From the NCBI GenBank assembly GCA_022825065.1, contig JAJDYR010000015.1, positions 1 through 64,000 on the forward strand: a stretch of 64,000 nt of DNA. The letters are read 5' to 3'. A program made the translations under genes and the position numbers. Positions 53,002 to 62,095 of this stretch are shown here, one piece after another. Every line of letters begins with the position of its first letter. Position 1 is the first letter of the stretch. The DNA comes from a bacterium. GTDB lineage: Bacteria > UBA8248. The notes beneath the pieces were generated by a model that was given only the letters and a program-made list of their open reading frames with translations, was not told the DNA's origin and ran no database searches.

Positions 53002-53952
53002 ATGGCCCAAGCAACGATAAAAGAACGCAAGAGCCTCTCTGCCTGGTTGTCGCAGGAAAAGGTATTCCGCCTGATTCCGTTCATCATGGTGGAGGCGACC
53101 TTCCTCCTGCTCCTCGCCATTCCCTTCATGCTCACCATCTATATCAGCCTTCTCAAATGGCGCGCCAACAGGCCCTTCGAGCAGGCTTATTTTCACGGTT
53201 TGCTGAATTACGTCCGCGTCCTCACCACCGAAGATTTCTGGTGGGCGCTCGGACGGACTTTCTATTTCGCGGGAACGGCGGTTTTCTTCGAGCTGGTCAT
53301 CGGCTTTCTTCTCGCCATGCTGGCCTACAAGCAATTCCGGGGGAGACGCATTTATATTACGATTTTCCTGATCCCCATGATGGTGGTGCCCGTTGTGGGG
53401 GGCTACAACTTCTCGATGATCTACATCGACTCGGGTCCCCTGAACCAGATTCTCGCGCCCATCACCGAGGCCATGGGCGTGAACCCGCGGATCCGCTGGC
53501 TCTCGCACCCCATCGCCGCGCAGTGGGCGATCATCATCGCCGACGTGTGGCAATGGACGTCGCTCACGTTTCTGATTTTCCTCTCGGGCTTCACCGCGCT
53601 CCCGCAGCAACTCACCAACGCGGCGCGCGTTCTGGGAGCGAGCAGGTGGCAGATTTTCTGGAAGGTGCACCTACCGCTGCTCAAGCCCGCGATCATGATC
53701 GCCGTCATCATCCGCTCGATGGAGGCGCTCAAGCTCTTCGACCTGTCCGTGCTGCTCACCTTCGGCGGGCCGGGCACCTCGACCGAGACCATTGCGTTCT
53801 TCCTCTGGCGGCAGGTGTGGCAGTTCAACAAGTACAGCTTCGGCGCGGCCGCCTCCATCATCCTGCTCTTCATTTTCGGAGCACTCATCTTCTATGGCAT
53901 TTATCTGCTCGTGCGGGAGCGATCCATCGTTGAAGAGGAAAGCATGAGATGA
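53002..53952 (+). CDS. Carbohydrate-type ABC transporter permease (MalF/UgpA-like)
   Basis: First membrane subunit (316 residues) with six to seven hydrophobic segments. The coupling (EAA) motif is TNAARVLGASRWQIFWKVHLPLLKP, and the C-terminal LTFGGPGTSTETIAFFLWRQV is typical of the UgpA/MsmF type. It overlaps the next permease gene by four bases (ATGA), implying coupled translation. Confidence 0.94.
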   Translation: MAQATIKERKSLSAWLSQEKVFRLIPFIMVEATFLLLLAIPFMLTIYISLLKWRANRPFEQAYFHGLLNYVRVLTTEDFWWALGRTFYFAGTAVFFELVIGFLLAMLAYKQFRGRRIYITIFLIPMMVVPVVGGYNFSMIYIDSGPLNQILAPITEAMGVNPRIRWLSHPIAAQWAIIIADVWQWTSLTFLIFLSGFTALPQQLTNAARVLGASRWQIFWKVHLPLLKPAIMIAVIIRSMEALKLFDLSVLLTFGGPGTSTETIAFFLWRQVWQFNKYSFGAAASIILLFIFGALIFYGIYLLVRERSIVEEESMR

Positions 53953-54917
53953 CGAACGATGTCGACAGGCGCGGGGAGATGTCCTTCGCCAAGCGCTACA
54001 ACCTCTTCTTCTGGTTCCGTCACGCAGCGCTGCTGAGCTGGGCGATCATGATCATGTTCCCGATCTTCTGGATGGTCTCGACCTCCTTCAAGGACACGGG
54101 CGACTGGGTGGCCTGGCCGCCGAACTGGTTCCCGAGCTTCCTCGGCGGGGGATACGAGCCCACCCTGCACAACTACCGGCAGATTTTCGCCGTGGTCGGC
54201 CACGGCGAAGGCCTCAGCCGGGAGGCCACCGAGCAGGCCTTCACGATCTGGGTAGGGGTGCGCGATTCGATGATCATCTCCTCCATCAGCGCGCTCGTCG
54301 CCCTCCTGCTGGGCACGTTCCTCGCCTACTCGATATCGCGCTTCAACGTGGGCGGGAAGTATTTCCGCTACATGATCCTCACCATCCGCATGGTGCCGCC
54401 CATCATCATCGCGATTCCCGTCGTGATGTATTACGCCATCCTGATCCCGTTCGCGACCCAGACGGTTCTCGGCTACCGGTTCAGCCTCATCGACTCCTAC
54501 ACCGGTCTCGGCCTCCTCTACACGGCGACCACGCTGCCGTTCGTCATCTGGATGATGCTGAACTTCATCGAGGAGATTCCCAAGACCATCGAACATGCCG
54601 CGCAAATCATGGGCGCGGGCCGTCTCTACACGCTGCGCCGCGTGGTCATCCCCCTCGTCGCGCCGGGCATGGTGGTGACCTTCCTGTTCATCTTCATCCT
54701 GAACTGGAGCGAGTTCCTGCTCGCGCTGACGCTCACCCAGCCGAACGTCACCACCCTCCCGGTGCTGCTCAACAAGTTCCAGAGCGCGGTGGAGGGCAGG
54801 CTCTACGGGCCGCAGGCGGCTATCGGGACGGTCATCACCATCCCCGTGGTCATCCTCGGCGTCATGATCCAGAAGCACCTCGTCACGGGATTCAGCTTCG
54901 GCACCATCCGAAAGTAG
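53949..54917 (+). CDS. Carbohydrate-type ABC transporter permease (MalG/UgpE-like), copy 1
   Basis: Second membrane subunit (322 residues) of the importer. The coupling motif is IEHAAQIMGAGRLYTLRRVVIP, and NWSEFLLALTLTQPN and GFSFGTIRK (C-terminus) are family-like. It has a near-identical second copy 1,056 bp downstream (55005-55973). This copy is translationally coupled to the MalF-like gene and so is the one in the natural operon position. Confidence 0.94.
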   Translation: MTNDVDRRGEMSFAKRYNLFFWFRHAALLSWAIMIMFPIFWMVSTSFKDTGDWVAWPPNWFPSFLGGGYEPTLHNYRQIFAVVGHGEGLSREATEQAFTIWVGVRDSMIISSISALVALLLGTFLAYSISRFNVGGKYFRYMILTIRMVPPIIIAIPVVMYYAILIPFATQTVLGYRFSLIDSYTGLGLLYTATTLPFVIWMMLNFIEEIPKTIEHAAQIMGAGRLYTLRRVVIPLVAPGMVVTFLFIFILNWSEFLLALTLTQPNVTTLPVLLNKFQSAVEGRLYGPQAAIGTVITIPVVILGVMIQKHLVTGFSFGTIRK

Positions 54918-54957
54918 CCCCCCGCGCAAATGCGGCGCATTGATAAATTATAGGATT

Positions 54958-55008
54958 CACCTGCTCGTGCGGGAGCGGTCCATCGCCCGAGAGGAGGGGA
55001 TGAGATGA
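54958..55008 (+). pseudogene. Remnant of the MalF-like permease 3' end
   Basis: The codons for HLLVRERSIAREEGMR and the stop repeat the end of the MalF-like gene (YLLVRERSIVEEESMR). It reads into the second MalG-like gene with the same ATGA overlap. It has no start or upstream portion, so it marks the left edge of the duplicated segment. Confidence 0.85.
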
Positions 55009-55973
55009 CGAACGAGGCCGGCAGGCGCGCGGAGATGTCCTTCGCCAAGCGCTACAACCTCTTCTTCTGGTTCCGCCATGCCGCGCTTCTTGGCTGGGCG
55101 AGCATGATCATGTTCCCGATCTTCTGGATGATATCGACTTCCTTCAAGGATTCGGGCGACTGGCTGGCCTGGCCGCCGAACTGGTTCCCGAGCTTCCTCG
55201 GCGGGGGATACGAACCCACCCTGGACAACTACCGGCTGATTTTCAGCCTGTTCGGACAGGGCGATCGCGTCAACCGCGATGTTCTCGAGCATGTCTTCAC
55301 GATCTGGGGGGCGGTGCGCGATTCGATGGTCATCTCCTCCATCAGCGCGCTGCTCGCTCTCCTGCTGGGCACGTTCCTGGCCTACTCGATATCGCGCTTC
55401 AACGTGGGTGGAAAGTATTTCCGCTACATGATCCTGACCATCCGGATGGTCCCGCCCATCATCATCGCGATTCCCGTCGTGATGTACTACGCAATACTCA
55501 TTCCGTTCGCGACCCAGACCGTTCTCGGCTACCGGATCAGCATGATCGACTCCTACTCCGGCCTGTGCCTCCTCTACATGGCGACCACGCTGCCCTTCGT
55601 CATCTGGATGATGCTGAACTTCATCGAGGAGATTCCCAAGACCATCGAGCACGCCGCGCATATCATGGGCGCGGGGCGCATCTACACGCTGCGCCGCGTG
55701 GTGATGCCCCTGGTCGCGCCGGGCATGGTGGTGACGTTTCTCTTCATCTTCATCCTGAACTGGAGCGAGTTCCTGCTCGCGCTGACGCTCACCCAGCCGA
55801 AAGTCGTCACCCTGCCCATCCTGCTCAACAAGTTCCAGAGCGCGGTGGAGGGCAGGCTCTACGGACCGCAGGCGGCGATCGGGACGGTCATCACCATCCC
55901 CGTGGTCATCCTCGGCGTCCTGATCCAGAAGCACCTCGTCACGGGATTCAGCTTCGGCACCATCCGCAAGTAG
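55005..55973 (+). CDS. Carbohydrate-type ABC transporter permease (MalG/UgpE-like), copy 2
   Basis: Tandem duplicate of the preceding permease (322 residues, same length). By my count about 40 residues differ (around 88% identity). Changes concentrate in the first periplasmic loop region (residues 75-105: IFAVVGHGEGLSREATEQ in copy 1, IFSLFGQGDRVNRDVLEH in copy 2), while the coupling helix and C-terminus are conserved. RBS gaggagggg. The frame is intact, so it may still be expressed; a heteromer with an alternative loop is possible but unproven. Confidence 0.92.
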   Translation: MTNEAGRRAEMSFAKRYNLFFWFRHAALLGWASMIMFPIFWMISTSFKDSGDWLAWPPNWFPSFLGGGYEPTLDNYRLIFSLFGQGDRVNRDVLEHVFTIWGAVRDSMVISSISALLALLLGTFLAYSISRFNVGGKYFRYMILTIRMVPPIIIAIPVVMYYAILIPFATQTVLGYRISMIDSYSGLCLLYMATTLPFVIWMMLNFIEEIPKTIEHAAHIMGAGRIYTLRRVVMPLVAPGMVVTFLFIFILNWSEFLLALTLTQPKVVTLPILLNKFQSAVEGRLYGPQAAIGTVITIPVVILGVLIQKHLVTGFSFGTIRK

Positions 55974-56315
55974 CCCTCGGGCAGATGCGGGCAGTTGCGC
56001 GCAAATGCGGGGTGCTCAAAAAATTTATTTTTATGCCATATCTGAGTGCAATACACTGAGATTTTAAGATAACTCTTTGTGTTGCAACCACTTGCACCGT
56101 CAGTATTTTTCGGAAATTTATCGAAAAACCCCGTGAATTTATCGATATTTCTCGAAATTCCCGCCAATCCGCGATCCCGGGCCGTTTGCTCCATACCGCA
56201 CGCACGCGAGGCTGCGAGCAACCCGCCGCCACCACCGGGCCTGCCCGCATGAAAATCCTCAAAAGACTTCATCATGTCATCGACTCCTGATGGGCGGTAA
56301 AGCTGCTCACGAGGG

Positions 56316-56592
56316 GTTGTTGAAAACCCCTCGCCGGGCGTATGGCCCTTCCCCCTGTTAAGGGCTTGTTGAAAAACCCCCTGCGAGGGTAATGGCAACC
56401 CCCTTGAAAGGGAAACTTCATAAAGGCAACCCCCCCTACCCCCCCTTGTCAGGGGGGCAAGAAAAAGCACCCCCCTCAGTCCGGCGGGCCCCCTCAGTCC
56501 GGCGGCAGCGGATCGCCTTTTTTACCCCCCCTTTGTCATGACATTGCCTCTTTTTACCCCCCTGACAAGGGGGGGGTAGGGGGGTTGCCTTT
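56316..56592. repeat. MITE-like nested inverted repeat, copy D
   Basis: Two GTTGTTGAAAA-type ends (56316-56326 and 56365-56377) precede the C/G-tract palindrome at 56425-56457 and 56557-56592, with CTCAGTCCGGCGG direct repeats between. No right outer end is seen. The gap 55974-57021 contains no supported gene; the tract just after the permease repeats the gcaaatgcggg sequence found after copy 1. Confidence 0.7.
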
Positions 56593-57021
56593 CAAGGCGA
56601 CAGCTTGCGGGTCCGCCCGTATGAAATCCTACGGGAGCGTTCTTTCAGAACGCCTGCGGCAAATGCGGGGAATTGCGCGCTGAAACGGCGCGAATACGCC
56701 TGCCGACCCGGCATGAAGAAAAAAATGACTTCCCATCGAACATTTTGCTATAGTTTCAGGACACAGATCGTTGCGACATAAACAGGTATAGGGAAACATC
56801 GGGCCATCCCATACCCCATAGCGCGAATATGGATGACGGAGTGAGGAAAGATCCCGTCCAGAAGGTAAATTTCGAGGTGGTTCGCTTTTTTTCTTTTTCG
56901 ATCGGCATTCATTATCCCGGGCTGCGCCGGGGGCCCCTGGGGTGAAATTCTGCGCGGGCCGGGTGAATTACGGACGCAAAAAAACAATCCGGAGGCAAAC
57001 GCATACGGAAGGGAGATGATG

Positions 57022-58023
57022 ATGAGGCATGTAATCGCTGTTTTGCTCACAACGATAATTCTCGGCGGCTGCGCCTTTGGCGATGGCAGCGGACCCATAC
57101 CCCACGTCGACTTCGAGCGCACCACCTCGTTCGAAGACAATGAACTCATCATCCATACGACGCAGTTCGACGGCACCAGGGTGCGGCTCAGCACCTTGCG
57201 CGACGCGGAGAGCACGGGCCCCTTTGCTACGGAGATGCCTGGTCATGAGGGGCGCGCATGGACGCTTCTGCAAAAGAACGAGGGAGATACCTTCCTGGGC
57301 TACGCGGTGGTGAGCTGGAACAAGGAAGACCCGGGTGATTATCTCGCGGCGGGCTGGTGGATGCATTTCGCGAATCAGCGCTACCCCGATATCGACCCGT
57401 ATCATGAAGACACCCAAATCTATTCGTACATAGACGGCCCGGAGATTGACCCGAATAATCCGCCGTCCCTCCCCGCGATGGGTACGGCATCCTACAGCGG
57501 CGGGGCGGGAGGCCGGTATCTCTACAAGTACGGGGGCAACTGGCCCGAAGGCGTGCAGGGCAAGGTTTCCACCAGGGAGATTGCGGGGATCATGACGCTC
57601 ACGGCGGATTTCGCCGCCGGGACCCTGGAGGGCTGCTGGGGATGCGCGGGCGACCTCGCCGTGCAGCGCTTACACCTTGCGAGCGCATTCGACAGAATAG
57701 AGGAAGAGCCCGTCGAACTGCTGGCGCATCCCAAGGACTATAACGTGCATTTTGCGCCCGTGAAATTCAACCCGGATGGCACGTTCCTGACCTATGAAGG
57801 CGTAACGGTAACGCATCCCGAGCGTTCCATCGAAAGAATCCGGGTCGGATACCTGGCGGGCGCTTTCTCGAATCGACAGGACAGCGCAGGCAACCCGCGC
57901 CTGGTCGCCGGCTTCGGCGGCGCAGTGTTTGCGGAGGAAGACGGCAGCGCTTCCGTTATCAGTGGAATCTTCAACGCTCTGAGCGAACCCTTCAGAGCGT
58001 CGGCGCAAACCCAGGGGCGCTAG
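57022..58023 (+). CDS. Lipoprotein with transferrin-binding-protein-like barrel (copy 1)
   Basis: Predicted outer-surface or periplasmic lipoprotein (333 residues). The signal peptide ends in the lipobox LGGC (ATTIILGGCAFG region). The body is beta-rich with features of the TbpB/Slam-dependent beta-barrel fold: YSGGAGGRYLYKYGGNWPEG, IMTLTADFAAGTLEGCWGCAG and FSNRQDSAGNPRLVAGFGGAVFAEEDGSASV, ending ISGIFNAL. A CxxC pair (CWGC) in the strand-turn motif is unusual for this fold and is shared with the next gene. ATG 57022 (third of three) has gggag at the best spacing. Ligand unknown. Confidence 0.7.
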   Translation: MRHVIAVLLTTIILGGCAFGDGSGPIPHVDFERTTSFEDNELIIHTTQFDGTRVRLSTLRDAESTGPFATEMPGHEGRAWTLLQKNEGDTFLGYAVVSWNKEDPGDYLAAGWWMHFANQRYPDIDPYHEDTQIYSYIDGPEIDPNNPPSLPAMGTASYSGGAGGRYLYKYGGNWPEGVQGKVSTREIAGIMTLTADFAAGTLEGCWGCAGDLAVQRLHLASAFDRIEEEPVELLAHPKDYNVHFAPVKFNPDGTFLTYEGVTVTHPERSIERIRVGYLAGAFSNRQDSAGNPRLVAGFGGAVFAEEDGSASVISGIFNALSEPFRASAQTQGR

Positions 58024-58138
58024 AGCGAGCCCGGCGCGGGGATGATGCCGGTGCGAGCGGGGAATGACTCTCTCTCACCGGCGACGCCCGTCCGCCAAAT
58101 GCTTGACATCGCCCGGCGCATTATTTACCAAGGTACGC

Positions 58139-59191
58139 ATGATTATGAAAATCCGCATGAAACTCCTGACACCGATCTTCCTCATTTTACTTTCGCTGAC
58201 GGCGGGCTGTTTCAGCGGCGGTTCCGGCGGCGGCTCCATTCCGCCTCCAGTCCCGACACCCACGCTTACGCCCGCCCCCCAGCCGTTTCGCACGGGGACG
58301 ACCTTCGTCGACAACGTCCTCAGCGTCGACGTGCGCTACCACGACGGCCGCACCCGCACCCTCGATTCCGACCGGCACCGGGACGGGTCGTGGGCGCGCT
58401 TCCTCCCCCGCCCCTTGCAACCCGGCCATTCCAGCCGCGAATGGATACTCGCGGAAAACCACTACGACGGCAGGATTCTGCTCTACGCCGCCGTCTCCTG
58501 GAACGACGCCGACCCTGCCGACTATCTTGCGGCCGGATGGTGGCTCGTCTACCCGCCCGGCTCATCCACTGATGATGTCGAATCCGCCACGCGCGGCGTC
58601 TTTCTCGACGGCCCGGAACTCGACCCCGCCAGACCACCCGACCTCCCCCTGACCGGCACGGCCACCTACCTCGGCGGCGCCGGCGGTCTCTACACGTACA
58701 ACTACGGCCGCGACTGGGGCGAGTTGGCCGGTTCTTCGGAGCACACTGAATTCGTGGGGCTTATCTCGCTGACCGCCGACTTCGGCAGCAAGCGCCTCAC
58801 CGGATGCCTGGGGTGTCTCGATCCGATCGGGATCGACGCCGGCCGCCACCTCTATCCGATCGTGACCTGGCGGGTTCCCGATCCCGAGGCGTCACCCGCC
58901 GGCTACGACCTGCGCTTTTCCGCCTCCTTCGACGCCAGGGGCGCATTCGAGGATACCGGGGTCACCGTCACGCATCCCGAACGCAACGTCACGCAAGCCG
59001 CCGGGACCTGGCGCGGCCAGTTCTCGAACGTGGCGGACGCCGACGGCAACCCACGCCGCGTGGTCGGCTCGAGCGATGTTCACTTCGCCGAAGAAGACGG
59101 CTCGACCGGACGCTTTACGGGCATCTTCGATGCGCTTACGCCCGCAACGCTCAAGCCCCCCGGTGACGGCGACGCGGCGAATCCGAACTGA
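58139..59191 (+). CDS. Lipoprotein with transferrin-binding-protein-like barrel (copy 2)
   Basis: Paralogue of the preceding lipoprotein (350 residues). Lipobox LTAGC follows KLLTPIFLILLS; a Gly/Ser/Pro-rich linker (FSGGSGGGSIPPPVPTPTLTP) comes before the body. Shared motifs are VSWNDADPADYLAAGWW, GPELDPARPPDLPLTGTATY, YLGGAGGLYTYNYGRDW, GCLGCLDP (again CxxC), VTVTHPERN and FAEEDGSTGRFTGIFDAL. The start is ATG 58139 with aaggt upstream; the longer frame upstream lacks a lipobox-compatible signal. Tandem duplication is the simplest origin. Confidence 0.7.
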   Translation: MIMKIRMKLLTPIFLILLSLTAGCFSGGSGGGSIPPPVPTPTLTPAPQPFRTGTTFVDNVLSVDVRYHDGRTRTLDSDRHRDGSWARFLPRPLQPGHSSREWILAENHYDGRILLYAAVSWNDADPADYLAAGWWLVYPPGSSTDDVESATRGVFLDGPELDPARPPDLPLTGTATYLGGAGGLYTYNYGRDWGELAGSSEHTEFVGLISLTADFGSKRLTGCLGCLDPIGIDAGRHLYPIVTWRVPDPEASPAGYDLRFSASFDARGAFEDTGVTVTHPERNVTQAAGTWRGQFSNVADADGNPRRVVGSSDVHFAEEDGSTGRFTGIFDALTPATLKPPGDGDAANPN

Positions 59192-59365
59192 AGATACGTC
59201 CTGCGTGAATCCTTCAGGGCTTCAGGGAACTACCAGGGGCTCCGGAGAAAGTCCAGACATCGTGATTTGGTTCGACGGATGTGAAAGTGTGTAGGGGTCG
59301 TATATTTGCGACCCAAATGAAGATCGCATCGAAGAGAATTCCAAATCAACTCCCCCCCCTTGGGG

Positions 59366-59667
59366 GTTGTTGAAAAAGTTTCCCTCCTCAGGGGATAAAG
59401 GCAACCCCCCCTACCCCCCCTTAACAGGGGGGCAAGAAAAAACAAAAGCCCCTCTGCCGGCGGCGGGCGTCGCCTTTTTATACCCCCCTGTCAAGGGGGG
59501 GTAGGGGGGGTTGCTTTTCCCGTAGGGGCGGCCCCCCGTGGCCGCCCGTATCGAAGATGTCTATTCCCGTGGTTGTCCTTCGTCAGGACAGGCGCAGGGG
59601 CCCGTCCACCACGGTGAACAATTCGATGATCAGGATTCCCTCCCCCCCAAGGGGCTTTTTCAACAAC
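59366..59667. repeat. MITE-like nested inverted repeat, copy E
   Basis: Outer ends GTTGTTGAAAAAG (59366-59378) and CTTTTTCAACAAC (59655-59667), both intact; inner palindrome with C/G tracts around CCTTAACAGGGGGG and CCCCCCTGTCAAGG (about 59400-59515). This is the clearest copy of the composite. It fills most of the gap 59192-59757; no gene is seen there. Confidence 0.8.
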
Positions 59668-59757
59668 CCCTTGAGCAAAGACCGGCGCGGGGATGTGGAC
59701 AATGCCGGATTGGGTGGAGCACGGCGCCCTGCAAACGACGCCCGTCCTTCAGCCTCC

Positions 59758-60753
59758 TCACGGCCCCTGGCCGAGATAACGATTCGCCGCCCCGGAGAGC
59801 GCGTCGACCGCCTCGCGGACGATCCGCGCAACCAGTTCAGCGGCGCCCGGGCTGTCGGCTATCAGGTCCAGCCCCTCGCCGGCGAAGGTAACCGCCATCT
59901 CCGTATCCCCCTCGCGCAGGGCCTCGAAGAAGCGCTCTCGCATGGAGGGGTTCCGCTCCCGCAGTTCGTCGTCGCGGTCATGCCAGGTTTCGGCGAATGC
60001 GTTGCGGATGGCGCGCCCGGTGTAGGGCTCCGGCCAGGCGATGCCCCGTGCCGTGTCGAACGCCTTTGTTCGCAACGTGCGGTCGCCGCCGGTTCGCTCG
60101 ATCAGCGCCTTCTGGTTCGGGTGGCCCAGCGCCTCCCGCGTGGCGAAGAAACGGGTGCCTATGAGGACGGCCTCGGCGCCCAGCATCAGGGCGGCGGCCA
60201 GGCCGCGCCCGTCACTGACGCCGCCAGCGGCGGCGACCGGGACCGGCGCCACCGCATCGACGACCGCCGGAACGAGCGGCAGCGTGGAGCGGTCGGCCCC
60301 GTGGCCCCCGGCCTCCGTGCCCTGGGCGATGATGATCTGGGCGCCCTTCGCCGCCGCCTCCCGGGCGTCTTTCAGGGTCTGCACCTGGCAGATCAGCGTC
60401 GCGCCGGCTTCGCGGATCTTCGCGGCGTAGGGTTCGATATCGCCGAAGGAGAGCATGACGGCCCGCGGCCTGCATTCAAGTGCTGCGTCGAGCGCGCCGG
60501 GCCGCTCGGCCAGCGCCCAGGTGATGAAGCCGATCCCGACCGCGTGGTCGCCCGCCTTGTCGAACTCCCCGCGAATCCACCCATCCGAGCCGTAGCCGAA
60601 CGCGGGGTCGGCGTAGCCTGCGCCGATCAGGCCCAGCCCCCCGCCGACGGAGACCTCGCGGGCCAGCGCGCCGCCGGCGACGCCGCCCATCGGGGCGAGC
60701 AGGATCGGGTGGTCGATGTTCAGCAGACGGGTGATCGCGGTGGCAAGTTTCAT
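59758..60753 (-). CDS. Nitronate monooxygenase / 2-nitropropane dioxygenase family
   Basis: FMN-dependent TIM-barrel enzyme (331 residues) oxidising alkyl nitronates or a related substrate. It shows the start HPILLAPMGGVAGGALAREVS, the FMN-phosphate region VPVAAAGGVSDGRGLAAALMLGA and the catalytic-site motif QGTEAGGHGADR, with GTRFFATREA. ATG 60753. It is isolated between repeat clusters on both sides and appears monocistronic. Confidence 0.9.
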   Translation of the reverse strand: MKLATAITRLLNIDHPILLAPMGGVAGGALAREVSVGGGLGLIGAGYADPAFGYGSDGWIRGEFDKAGDHAVGIGFITWALAERPGALDAALECRPRAVMLSFGDIEPYAAKIREAGATLICQVQTLKDAREAAAKGAQIIIAQGTEAGGHGADRSTLPLVPAVVDAVAPVPVAAAGGVSDGRGLAAALMLGAEAVLIGTRFFATREALGHPNQKALIERTGGDRTLRTKAFDTARGIAWPEPYTGRAIRNAFAETWHDRDDELRERNPSMRERFFEALREGDTEMAVTFAGEGLDLIADSPGAAELVARIVREAVDALSGAANRYLGQGP

Positions 60754-60887
60754 GCGCGATAACATAGCGGCCCCGCCGGGCGTTGTAAACGGAACCCCTG
60801 TTCCCGGGAGACGTTCCGTTCGAGACGCTCACGCTTGCAGGAGCGGCTCGCGAACCGCCCCTGGGGGCGAATGCGGTTTTGATCGTC

Positions 60888-61505
60888 ATTCCGGCGAACC
60901 CTGCCGCATTGGTCGGTTCCTGCACCGGAGTGACGGCCAAAAGCGCGTTCGGCTCGCCCTCCTCGCCTTGCCCCCTTACCCCCTTAACAGGGGGCCAAAA
61001 ACAAAAACCCCCTGAAACACTGGGGGTATGATGGTTTTGTAGGGACAGGCCTCCGTGCCTGTCCCTACGATGAACAATTCGATGCTCGGGATCCTCCCCT
61101 CATCGGGGACATGGCCTTTACCCCCCTGACAAGGGGTTGTTGAAAAACCCCATCGAGGAGGGAGTAGCACCTGCGCCTGCGCCCGGTTTTCGGTTTTGGC
61201 CGTCATTCCGGTGTCGGACCCGACCAATGCGGGAGGGTTCGACGGAATCCATTTTCGCCTTTGCCTTTTCTCCTCCTCGTTCGGACGTCTTTGCTCCCGG
61301 GCGGGGAGGAAGAGAACCGAACACAAAAACGAAAGGCGAATTCTCTCGATTCCGCATCCGGACGTCGCGCGACAACAAGGTCGTGGCCGTCCTGCCGGTG
61401 AAAAATCAAAATGGATTCCGGGCAATCCCTCCCTCCTCGGTCGGCATTGATTGCCGGAATGACGACGGTGGTCAGTTCCGACCAGGGATGACTTTTTCGA
61501 CAACC
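60888..61505. repeat. Repeat cluster F: MITE-like ends with REP-like interior
   Basis: Intact outer ends GTTGTTGAAAAAC (61136-61148) and CTTTTTCGACAAC (61492-61505), but the inside carries CGTCATTCCGG-type arms instead of the long C/G palindrome. Upstream, a segment around 60888-60948 is repeated in inverted orientation at about 61193-61250 (shared gaccaatgcgg core), and a GTAGGGACAGGC/GCCTGTCCCTAC hairpin lies at 61039-61068. A decayed C/G-tract arm is at 60965-61000. No gene is supported in 60754-61729 except the start of the precursor leader. Confidence 0.65.
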
Positions 61506-61636
61506 CCGAGGAGGGAGGGATTCGAACCCCATGAGCAGTTGCCTGCACAACAGATTTGACGGCAGTTCCCATACCCCCGATTCACGAAATATCGCATTTT
61601 TTATCAAAAAAATAACCTGAATACCGACAAAAAAAA

Positions 61637-61666
61637 TTGACATTGCGAAATAACGAAGAATAAGAT
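61637..61666 (+). promoter_or_regulatory. Promoter of the RiPP precursor gene
   Basis: TTGACA (61637-61642), an 18-bp spacer and TAAGAT (61661-61666), in an A/T-rich tract (61590-61720) that stands out from the GC-rich surroundings. The predicted transcript start near 61673 leaves a leader of about 57 bases with the RBS ggagaaggagg just before the ATG at 61730. Confidence 0.65.
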
Positions 61667-61729
61667 CGGTTTTGTTACATAAGAGGTGGTGTTGTTTTTC
61701 TAACCATTCAAAGGAGAAGGAGGTTAGCC

Positions 61730-61981
61730 ATGAGAAGTGGCGACGAAATGTTGAAGCAGATTGTTGACAAGTCCGCCCTGGACTCAGACTTCAGGAATCA
61801 GTTGCTCTCAGACCCGAAGTCGACCATCTGTGAGGAACTGGGCATCACGATTCCCGATTCGATGAATGTCGTGGTCCATGAGAGCGACATGCAGACGGTG
61901 CATATTGCGTTGCCGCCGGATCCGAACATCACCGAAGAGCAACTCGAAGCCGTCTCGGCGGGCCTTTGCTGCTGCTGGTAG
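61730..61981 (+). CDS. NHLP-type RiPP precursor peptide, core LCCCW
   Basis: An 83-residue precursor of the nitrile hydratase-like leader peptide class. The N-terminal helix MLKQIVDKSALDSDFRNQLL, the DPKSTICEELGI segment and the acidic strand region with LPPDPNITEEQLEAVSAG match the leader, including the terminal Ala-Gly before the presumed cleavage. Only five residues follow: LCCCW. Three adjacent cysteines would suit heterocyclisation to azolines or azoles by the YcaO enzyme encoded 1.2 kb away. The start ATG (61730) has a near-perfect RBS. The full name of the product is unknown; no export or protease gene is visible in the window. Confidence 0.85.
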   Translation: MRSGDEMLKQIVDKSALDSDFRNQLLSDPKSTICEELGITIPDSMNVVVHESDMQTVHIALPPDPNITEEQLEAVSAGLCCCW

Positions 61982-62036
61982 ACCGGAAACACCCGTTGAC
62001 ACGCGGATGCCTCAAATCCGCGAGACTCGAAAAGTC

Positions 62037-62071
62037 AAAATCCCCTCGATCGACTTCGACGGGGGGATTTT
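62037..62071. terminator. Bidirectional terminator between precursor and modification genes
   Basis: A 12-bp stem (AAAATCCCCTCG / CGGGGGGATTTT, two G-T pairs) with an 11-base loop and T-rich tracts on both sides, located between the converging precursor gene and the tailoring operon. Confidence 0.75.
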
Positions 62072-62095
62072 TGCTTTATTTTGCCGGAGCGGCTC

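Noticed and set aside
61505-61565. tRNA 3'-end-like sequence on the minus strand (ggggttcgaatccctccc)
   Set aside because: Only a T-arm-like stretch is present; no complementary acceptor strand, D-arm or anticodon stem can be built from the upstream bases.
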